In this document: positions 56,515 through 64,000 of the stretch, one piece after another
Layout of the letters: the number at the start of each line of letters is the position of its first letter
Numbering within the stretch: the stretch's first letter is position 1
Origin: Cryptomeria japonica
Taxonomy: Eukaryota > Streptophyta > Pinopsida > Cupressales > Cupressaceae
Length of the DNA: 64,000 bases
Reading direction: 5' to 3'
Assembly (NCBI RefSeq): GCF_030272615.1
Contig: NC_081411.1
Location: forward strand, 44,281,517 to 44,345,516
The notes under the pieces: model-generated
Told to the model about the DNA's origin: nothing
The model's database searches: none
Seen by the model: only the letters and a program-made list of their open reading frames with translations
Translations under genes and position numbers: made by a program

Positions 56515-57619
56515 CATACCACCAATCAACCATAAGATCCTTCAACAACTGATCACGAAGCCACATCAATTGGAATTTGAAAGAGGAATTTCTGGAGGTT
56601 CTAAAAGATGTAATAGAAAGATTAATAGGCCAATGATCAGAACCCCTCCAATCAAGAATTTATGAACTGTTGGACCACCTATCATGCACCCAAAAGAAGG
56701 AAACCAAAAATCTATCAAGTCTTTCAGAGATAGCCTCAACACCACTCCTATTATTCCATGTAAAGACACCATTAATTGGCTTCACATAAATGAGATTCAA
56801 GAGACCAATATTATCCCGGAGTAAATTTGAGGAAGGATCAAGCCCGAATAACCCACCTCGCTTTTCCTCCGAACTAGTAACAACATTAAAATCTCCAGCC
56901 AAAATACAGGGGAGAAAAGGATCTTGAGCCCAAACAAGATTGATGCGAGCCCAAAGATGTGACTTACCCACAAGATTAGTAGGAGCATAAATATTAGATA
57001 AGAGGCATATTTCTCCAGTCTCAAAGCTAGAAGCAACCATAGAAATGGAAGACCTGCTAGAAAACCACCACAAAGGGGAAAATTTCCTCAGGTTCCAGAA
57101 ACAAGCACCCCCCCTGAACTACCATGAGAGCTCACTCCTTGCCAAAGGCCCTGGGGCTAGACACACAAAACCCAACAAGCCAAACCATCCACTGAAAGCT
57201 TGGTTTCCTGAATAAAAATAACATCAGGAGACTCAAAGTCAATTAATCTGTGAACAACCTTTTGTCTAGGGATGTTGTTCAACCCCCTTACATTCCATGA
57301 GAGCACAATCATTTATGTGGTTGAGAGAAGTGGGAATCAATGGGCTTCATAGACCCTAACTCAACCAAAGTATCACCAATAAGCTTAACCTTTTCCTGAT
57401 CCGTTTTCCATCCACTCCTCAAAGGTTTGTATAAAGAACCCTTTTTGAGGATCTTCTATTGCAAGCCTAAAACAAGCGGGGCTTTGTTACTCTTCATGGA
57501 ATCTGAGGTCACTATAGTGGAAGGAGGAGTAGACGCCATGACCATTGCACCTCCAGGGACCTGTGACCCACTAGATCTCTGTTGTCTTGAACATGGGAAG
57601 GCAAATCCATAACCATTTG

Positions 57620-58747
57620 AGCATCCTATTGATTCTCCAAAGATAGGGCCCGACCCTCTTTCTTGGAGTCCCCATCCATCACCTTATGCTGAAATTGAGC
57701 ACCCAAGGACATTTCAACTGGAACTCCTTCCTCTTGGACCAAATCATCTAGAACATCAAACCTATTTAGGGTGACATCATCTTGCCTATCCAACCAGGTT
57801 CTCTTCTTTCCTTTGCCTTTATTCTGAGGTTTGATAGGAATGAAGCCATCTTTATCAACAAGACCATTAGGCACAGGGGCTTTCCCTTTATCTTCCCCTA
57901 GAACAAAGTGAGGAGGATCAGAAACAACCCATTTAGAAGATTTCTTTCTGGGACGTCTCCGCTGTAAATGACCATATTCATGACAAATTTTGCATCTAAA
58001 TGGCAGGGTCTCCTAGTCCAGCTGTTGATCCAAGAAGATGTCCCCAAATAGATTTCCATAGAGTCTAGCAAAGGATTATTTAAATCAACTTCTACACATA
58101 TACGATTGTAGGAAATTACCTTTTGATGTTGAGTTTGTGAAGCCGAACCCATAGGTTTACCAAGAAGAAATGAGATCGAGTGAAGAATATCTTCTCTCCA
58201 GAATTCCAATGGAAGCCTCGGCAATCAGATCCACACGGGCACACGAGAGGGAAGCTCCTCAACAGAATTAAAGCCAATATGCCAAGGTTTGATAAAGATT
58301 CCCACCTGGTTGAAAAAATAAGGGCCACCCTCAAAAGCCTTGTTCCTGTCTGTCAGGTTGGAAAAAATAACCAGAAAATAGTTATTGGCTGCCATAAGTA
58401 GCTCCATATCTCCTTTAGGATTCCAAAACACGATGTGCCCAAGACTCTAAAATAGGTATAGAGAGGCAAAGACCAATACATTTGCATATGAGAGCATGAT
58501 TACACCAATATTCAACATCCTCTGAAATTTTCTCTGGTTGAATAACTAGAACTGGATGATCTTGGGATCTCTCTAAACAACCATTCACCTTTTTCATGCC
58601 AAAAGGCTCTTTCAAAGAAGAGACGCCCACCCCAGTTTGGGAATTACTAACGTGTTCCTTTCCACATGCATGCATCAAATGAGACGGATCCTCCATATCC
58701 AGATCTCTAGAGATCATCTGAGAAGAGGATAATCCTCTATTCTCCAT
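57620..58747 (-). pseudogene. LINE ORF1 with DUF4283 region
   Basis: ATG at 58747 (MENRGLSSSQMI). An N-terminal variable region leads to the DUF4283 core, split by a frameshift near 58430: NPKGDMELLMAANNYFLVIF, then FIKPWHIGFNS and VPVWIRLPRLPLEFW (second shift near 58235). A zinc-knuckle remnant near 57970-57995 reads CKICHEYGH. A basic/acidic tail follows. The protein would coat LINE RNA. Frameshifts make it a pseudogene. Confidence 0.8.
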
Positions 58748-59010
58748 GGACCCAGAGAAAATACCAAAAAATGAAAAAGAAGAGTGGCGGAAAAACCCAA
58801 CCCCAAAACCCTGCACACCCCCAATGGAAACCCAGAGCAAAAGAAACAGAAAAGGGTTGCAAAAACACCTTGCGGCAATCCAGAAAACCCGACCACAGGC
58901 AAGAAAAAACCAACCCTCAACAAGCAAGAACCCCCCTGGAACGAAGCAAGTAGAGCGCAGGACACAGGCTAGGGCACATCGGGCCTAGCACTACACCCAC
59001 ACAAACGCAG

Positions 59011-59194
59011 AGCCATCCTCGGGAAAATATTGTCTCAAATCTATAATTTTATTATCTTATCTTAAAAATATAATTAATATTGTAAAAAAAAAAGAAAAAT
59101 TAATTATACGATAATTTAAAAACTTGTTATTATTTATTTATATATATTTTTGAAAATTTAAATAATAATATTATTAATAATTTTATAATATATA
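59011..59194. other. AT-rich spacer between LINE and gypsy LTR
   Basis: Almost pure A/T; nothing recognisable. Confidence 0.5.
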
Positions 59195-60325
59195 TGTAAA
59201 GCAGAAAAATCGAACCCTAGTTGTTCTCCCCTCCCCAACTCCAAGGAGAGAGAAGGGATGTCACTAGGGTTGATGGTTTTCACTTGGAAGAGACTTTACA
59301 TTCAAAAGAGGGGTTGAAACCCACAAGATCCAATCCCACACAATGTAGGATTGGATTCTAAATGAGTTTCAAGGGTTAAGACATCAAGGATACCCTCTTT
59401 TGTAAAGAATGTAGATAGAATGATTGAACTAGGAATGCATGTAAAGTAAGAAAGATTCGCTTATAAACAAAGATAGGGATACGGGATGAAGTTGCGGACC
59501 TGGAATTAGCAGTAAAATGTCGAGATGGTGCTGTTCTGCAAATTTGAGCGAAAGTTGACTGGACGATGGCGCCCGACGTGCACACGGTCCTCCGAAAAAT
59601 CCGCGAAACAAAGGGGGATCTGTTCGTCTCTGCACAAGGATTCCAGATCTTCAATTACAGCTGCGTACTTGCAACCTACACACAGAAAAGAGAGCACGAT
59701 TGGGGGGTTAGGGATTAGGGGTTTGCCTTTAGGTCAAACCCCAGTTTTGGAATTAACCAAGAAATGAGAATGCTGTAAATGTAAATGTTTGTAATGTAAA
59801 CAAGTACTGATACCTTGTTGTAAGAATGTTTGTATTATTACATGCGAAGGTGTAATGAATGTTGTATTTTGTATGTTGTAAGTGATCTCCTCTTCAATGG
59901 TTGAATCCTTGTCTTGAATGCAACACTTAGCCTTGAATGGAGACTTAGAATGCTCAATTGCTTGAAGGAATGCCTGAATGCTTGAATGTTTGAATGTTTG
60001 AATATCGTTTTTGCCTTTTGCACACATATGTCCTCCTCCTTTTTCCTCCCTTTCTAGGAGAGGAAAAGTAGTTTATATACTTGTCAATTAGGGTTGAGAG
60101 ACTGATTTTCCCGACCTTAAGCCGACCTAGAAGCATTATTTTCCAATTTGCAAACTTCAAGACCTGATGCCCAAAAGATACCGGGCCCAAAATAGGGCTA
60201 GGGACCAGGGCGCTGGGCGCCATGGTCCCACCTCCTAGGTCTCCATTCAGGTTCAACGTTGCACCACCATCGTGAAGACCCAAATGCAGTTGAAATTGCA
60301 AGTGTCGCAATTTTAGGACGCTACA
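59195..60325 (-). repeat. 3' LTR of the gypsy TR-GAG element, about 1,131 bp
   Basis: On the minus strand it begins TGTAGCGTCCTAAAATTG right after a purine-rich AAAGTGGGGGCTAAA and ends TGCTTTACA, giving TG...CA ends. A TATATAAAC on the minus strand at about 60072-60080 is a likely promoter. The 5' LTR lies beyond the right edge of the window, so divergence cannot be judged. Confidence 0.75.
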
Positions 60326-61031
60326 TTTAGCCCCCACTTTAGCGGGAGTATAAGCATATGCCAATACTTCCGGTAAAGTAGAAGGAAACAACATTGAAAA
60401 ACTTTCACCACGTCAAGGAGGCAAGATACACCAAGCCCCCAGTGGACTAAGGATCTTACGACTTCGATTGACAAAGTAAAAGGGAAGATCACGAGGGAGA
60501 ACCATGACTGTCAGTAGTAAGGTTCCCTCACTATGAGTCATGCAAGAAAGATATCAAAAATTTTCAAGATATGAATGGGATGTATGCCCCCCTACGTTAA
60601 AGCGATCACACACGCCTCACCGGGGGTGATTGCTTTAAGGTAGTGATACATATAGGAAATGAGAAAGGAGCACGTTATCACAAGGATTTAGCCCCCAAGT
60701 GTGAGATAAGCCCAAGGATAATAGACACAAAACACAAAGCACAAGGTGACTTCGCTTTCCTCGGGGTCAGTATGCTGTATGATAATTCATGTATATCATA
60801 TGTATGTATGCATAATTGTTCTTCATTCCCCAATCAAGGAAGGTCACCTAGAAGAAGGGAACACATGTGTCTTTTGAGTCAACATGAGAGAGACCAAAAG
60901 AGATCTCAATGCTTTGCATCGTCCTCAAGTAGACAACAGTAAGGACAACAAATAGAAGAATGAGAATAACACATAGAAGAAGTAACAAAAGAGATCAAGA
61001 GAGGAGGAGAGAGTCTGCTATGCTAATGAAA
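60326..61031 (-). other. Non-coding spacer between gag-pro and 3' LTR
   Basis: No polymerase motif in any frame. The stretch ends (on the minus strand) in a purine-rich tract at about 60326-60340 beside the LTR. The short frame at 60643-60942 is unremarkable. Confidence 0.6.
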
Positions 61032-63994
61032 CTAGTCTAACACGTCATCTACCCCTCGATCTTGCTGATCAATATTTCGGGAAGGCAGGAAACACGCTAG
61101 AGGAGGAACATCCAACACAGCAGATGGAGCTATCACAAGATCCAAACAAGGGCTATGTTCATGTTCCAAGCCACGTTGTTCTTGTCTAGGAGCTAGGATA
61201 AGCGCCTTGGAAAATTCGTTAGATAAATGGTTATCAACATCAACATATTCATATTCACTATCAGAATGAGCAGGAGTAACATTTTCATCATGCATAACAT
61301 TTTCATCATGAATAACATTTTCATCTATATCATCATCAAGATTTATAAAAATAGGATCTTTAACTCGCACCGGATCAAGACCATCATGCACCTTATGTTT
61401 AGGAGATTTTGGCTCAATTTTCGGCTGAGGAGAAAATGGAATAATACTAGCTGAAGGTGTTTTTGGGGATTGCAAAGTTTGAGAAGCAGCTGCCTGAGCT
61501 CTAAGATGACGCTTTCGTCGGCGTTCACGTGCAAACGATTTCGTCTAGTCTTAGTAGGAAGTTGAGAAGATTGAGGAGGAGGAATGTTCTCATCCTTATC
61601 ACTTGGGTGTTTAGGTTGTGGTCTCTTAGGCTGAACAATAGGAGAAGAGGAAGGTCTCTTCTCTCCATAAGAGGAAGGAGGAGTTACTGCTCCATATAAG
61701 GGAGGAATATTTGGTTTAGGAAGAAGACCAAGTCCATCATGTCGAGGAGGTATAAGTCTACTTTTAGGAAGTTTATTAGATATAAACATAGTCACATTCA
61801 TAGGGATGGGTTGGGAATCTTCTTGAGGAAAGACATTAGTTTTATCTTTCAAAGGAAGAACTTCCTTCTCAAGAATGATAGGAATATCAAGTTTGGGTGT
61901 TCTAGGTTCACTTAGAGATAGGATCATATCTTTTTTCCACTTTTGATAAGATTTGAAAAGATGATCACTTCGCGGTGGAAGAGATTGGAATTGTTTAGGC
62001 CAAAAATAATCAATAGGAACGCTAGGAGTTCTTTCAGCTGGTTTAAAGAGACTATGATTGATAGTAACAACTTCACCATTATGGGGAAATTTCAAACACT
62101 TGTGGATAGGAGAAGCAATAGCTTTCATGGAAGATAGCCAAGGAAAGCCTAGCTTCACACGAAATTGTTCGGATGATGGAATAATAGCAAAGTCCACATT
62201 AAGGGATTTGTTATGGACCTCAATAGGTAATGTAATAGAACCAATTGCAGGAGAAGAAAATGCATCAAATAGTTTCACAACCACATTTGTTTCGTCATAG
62301 ATCACTTGATTCAATTTCAAAGTAAAAAGAAATTCTTCAGTAATGACATTAACCATGCAAGAAGGATCAATAAGCACTCCACGACAAGGTGTATTCTTGA
62401 CTTTTGCAACTATATATAAAGGACCATCAGGTGCCCTGATAGTTTCACTGGAATCAAATGTGATGGAAGGTTCTTTAGGGATTTTCTGCTGCTCCACAAA
62501 GTTAATCACATTCGGAGTCATAGACACAAGATCATCAGGTGAGACAGAGGAATCATTAGTATCAATCACATTAGAGGTATGAGAAGGTAATGGATCAGTA
62601 AAAATCTTAAGATTTTGGTTAGGAGGAGCTACAGATGTGTTGCCTTTATCATTCACACCAGAAACAGAGATAGTATTATTATCAATCAAATCTTGAATTT
62701 TACCCTTTAAAGCAAAACATTTTTCAGTATCATGCCCTGGATGACGATGAAATTGACAAAAAGATTTGTTATCAAAATAGGGTGAGTTAATCTTTGCAGG
62801 ATCTATTTGCTTTATAGGAGGAAGAGTAAGCACATTTTGTTCCAGTAACTTATTCATAATACTATGCAATGATTCATTCAAAGGAGTAAACTTTCTTTCT
62901 TTCTTGAAAAACTTAGAAATAGGAGGCACACCTGATGCTGCATTCACATTGTTGTTGATGATGTTTTCATTGAATTTAATTGACTCTCTGTTCGGTTTAA
63001 ACTTCCCAAATGGTTGTTGACTACTATCACCCTTATCACTCGGAGCCATAGGATTTGCTTGTTCCATTTGACTCATAGTCAGTTGATACTTGTGAAGAGT
63101 TGCGCACAACTGTTGGAAAGAAGTAAACTCAGAAAATAGAAGTTTTTCTCTAATATCTTTTTGTAAATTAGAAATAAAGATTATTTGAATATCATTGTCA
63201 GGTACTGGAAAAGAAATTTGAGCATACAAATGCTTATATCTACCAATGAAATCAGTCACTTTTTCTTTAACACCTTGTTTACAATGCATTAAATCAATCA
63301 AAGTAACTTTAGGACTAATATTGTTTTGAAATTGTTGAATAAAAGCATTTGCAAGTTGTTAGAAAGAAGTAATAGAATAGGAAGGCAACGAGCAATACCA
63401 TTGTAGAGCCTTGTCTCTTAATGTTCTAGTAAATAGTTTTGCAAGCAACCTTTGGTCATAAGCAAAATCGGTACATATTGTTTGAAAGGTCTTAACATGT
63501 GTTAGAGGATCACCCTTACCATTATAAAGCTCCAAATGTGGAATTTCAACATGTTTAGGGGGGATAGCTCGAAATATGTCAAGAGAAAGTGGGCTCGCAA
63601 CATCAAATGTGGGCACACTAGTCTTAGATTGATTCATAGAGGCAATTTGTTGCTGTAAAGAAGAGACAGTTTGTGCAAGATTGTTAATGGTCGCTTCAGT
63701 CGAAGAGTTCATATTAGATGTGTTAGATTGTGATGGAGGTATTATGTTATTGAAAGAAGGTATTGATTGAGAGTAAGGTGGTGGGACACTATGATAGTTA
63801 GTCATAGGAGATGATTGGAAAGGAGGAACACTACAAGGAGGAATGGAATGGTTAAATGAATTGCCCTCTTGCGTCATGTTCATTTGTGGAGATGTAATAG
63901 GAACACTCATTGAAGGAATGAATGAAGAAGTTGGATTGAATGAAGGAAGAGGGTTGATTGAAGAAGAGGGATTGCCCCCATGACTAGTGATCAT
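61032..63994 (-). pseudogene. Gypsy gag and retropepsin-like polyprotein, one stop and one frameshift
   Basis: A Pro/Ser/Asn-rich N-terminus is followed by a retrotransposon gag core (HLELYNGKGDPLTHVKTF, then LFTRTLRDKALQWYCSLP). A TAA near 63360 interrupts it at a probable Gln codon. The same frame continues (FIGRYKHLYAQI) to a knuckle-like CQFHRHPGHDTEKC. It then reaches a retropepsin-like region, GVLIDPSCMVNVITEEFL, with later SITLPIEVH and FPWLSSMKAIASP. The expected Asp-Ser/Thr-Gly is Asp-Pro-Ser here, so the protease is probably inactive. A 1-nt change near 61530 moves the frame to an acidic tail with a repeated HDENV unit, ending at 61032. The start lies near or beyond the window edge. 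Confidence 0.85.
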
Positions 63995-64000
63995 AGGAGG

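Larger units (their letters stand above)
49838..57312 (-). pseudogene. LINE ORF2: endonuclease and reverse transcriptase (nested insertions inside)
   Basis: ORF2 starts at 57312 (MIVLSWNVRGLNN), with FIQETKL, then LAGDFNVVTSSEEKRGG and FTWNNRSGVEAISERLDRFLVS of the endonuclease (to about 56566). After the solo LTR: GKAPGPDGFPIEFFQEFW (about 55200), LALIPKKEGANS, QGGFIDGRQILDGVV and FIKLDMDKAYDRVSWDFL. After the Copia insertion: FVDDTGLMG (catalytic Asp pair, about 51480-51490), SGQKINENKSSI, LGLRSIASVRKALVVKLYWR and a zinc-binding-like tail with WNLWLERNRRVF. Several frameshifts and stops are present, including a TAG replacing a probable Gln just before FVDD. Inactive, but all motifs are recognisable. 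Confidence 0.88.
49061..59010 (-). mobile_element. L1-type LINE with RNase H, interrupted by two LTR insertions
   Basis: Right to left: ORF1 (from 58747), ORF2 endonuclease (from 57312), reverse transcriptase (about 55790-54570 and 51540-50800), a zinc-binding region and RNase H (49789-49281). A non-autonomous Copia element (51547-54561) sits in the reverse transcriptase just before the FVDD motif. A solo LTR (55801-56514) sits between endonuclease and RT. Both hosts' target duplications (AATAA and CATAC) are perfect, so the original LINE can be read by skipping them. It is less decayed than the LINE in the TNL intron. The outer ends are approximate. Confidence 0.88.
59195..64000 (-). mobile_element. 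Ty3/gypsy-derived gag-pro element without polymerase (TR-GAG type), truncated by window
   Basis: From right to left: a gag/protease-like frame (63994-61032), about 700 bp of non-coding DNA, a polypurine tract and a 1.1 kb 3' LTR. No reverse transcriptase, RNase H or integrase lies between the protease-like region and the LTR. This layout matches terminal-repeat elements with only a GAG domain known from plants. The 5' part is outside the window. Confidence 0.75.

Noticed and set aside
1..64000. CRISPR arrays, bacterial operons, ribosome-binding sites or viral genomes
   Set aside because: Introns, LTR elements, LINEs and a TNL gene show a plant nuclear genome. The only tandem arrays are the 39-bp minisatellite, the LRR array and local duplications.

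Overview
This is nuclear DNA of a land plant, most likely a conifer or other gymnosperm. The evidence is the gene density (one clearly intact host gene in 64 kb), a 10.6 kb first intron, dense nested retrotransposons of plant type (Copia with the TGGTATCAGAGCC initiator-Met tRNA primer site, Ty3/gypsy, L1-type LINEs with DUF4283 ORF1, TRIMs) and a TIR-NBS-LRR resistance gene. The species cannot be fixed from the sequence.

Left part (1-9.85 kb): a minus-strand LINE ORF1 remnant is split by a probable ~1.6 kb solo LTR (931-8963, 5-bp duplication CTCTG). That LTR was itself hit by a full-length Copia element (1591-7629, duplication TGAAC) and by a 372-bp TRIM (7895-8266, duplication GATTA). From 9.85 to 18.5 kb the DNA is AT-rich and essentially gene-free, with a SINE-like stretch, a large hairpin and an eroded LTR-element scrap.

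Middle (18.5-30.5 kb): a plus-strand cluster centred on a Helentron-type rolling-circle transposon. Its long frame carries, in order, an OTU protease-like domain, a three-copy basic repeat, a DUF6570-like region, the HUH Rep nuclease domain, a PIF1 helicase and a C-terminal endonuclease/exonuclease/phosphatase domain. A multi-exon RPA1-like gene follows. Two unrecognised genes, an uninterrupted 216-codon frame and a two-exon coiled-coil gene, lie upstream. The transposase frame is broken, almost wholly by stops explicable as C-to-T changes. This is the most unusual content of the window.

32.2-47.9 kb: a five-exon TNL disease-resistance gene whose exons join in frame to 1,556 codons. A degenerate antisense LINE, carrying a small TIR element, sits in intron 1. 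The LRR exon is an array with an alternating two-repeat register, and the last exon's end is duplicated just downstream of the stop.

49-59 kb: a second minus-strand LINE (ORF1, endonuclease, RT, RNase H) interrupted by a 3,015-bp non-autonomous Copia relative with identical LTRs and an intact gag-only frame, and by a 714-bp solo LTR containing a cluster of CCGATAATTATCGG-type palindromes. 59.2-64 kb: the 3' LTR and gag/protease-like frame of a gypsy element that goes from gag-pro to its LTR without any polymerase (TR-GAG type).

The only genes likely to serve the host are the TNL and possibly the two unrecognised frames at 18.6 and 20.9 kb. The rest records successive waves of mobile DNA, with decay dominated by transitions expected from cytosine methylation.
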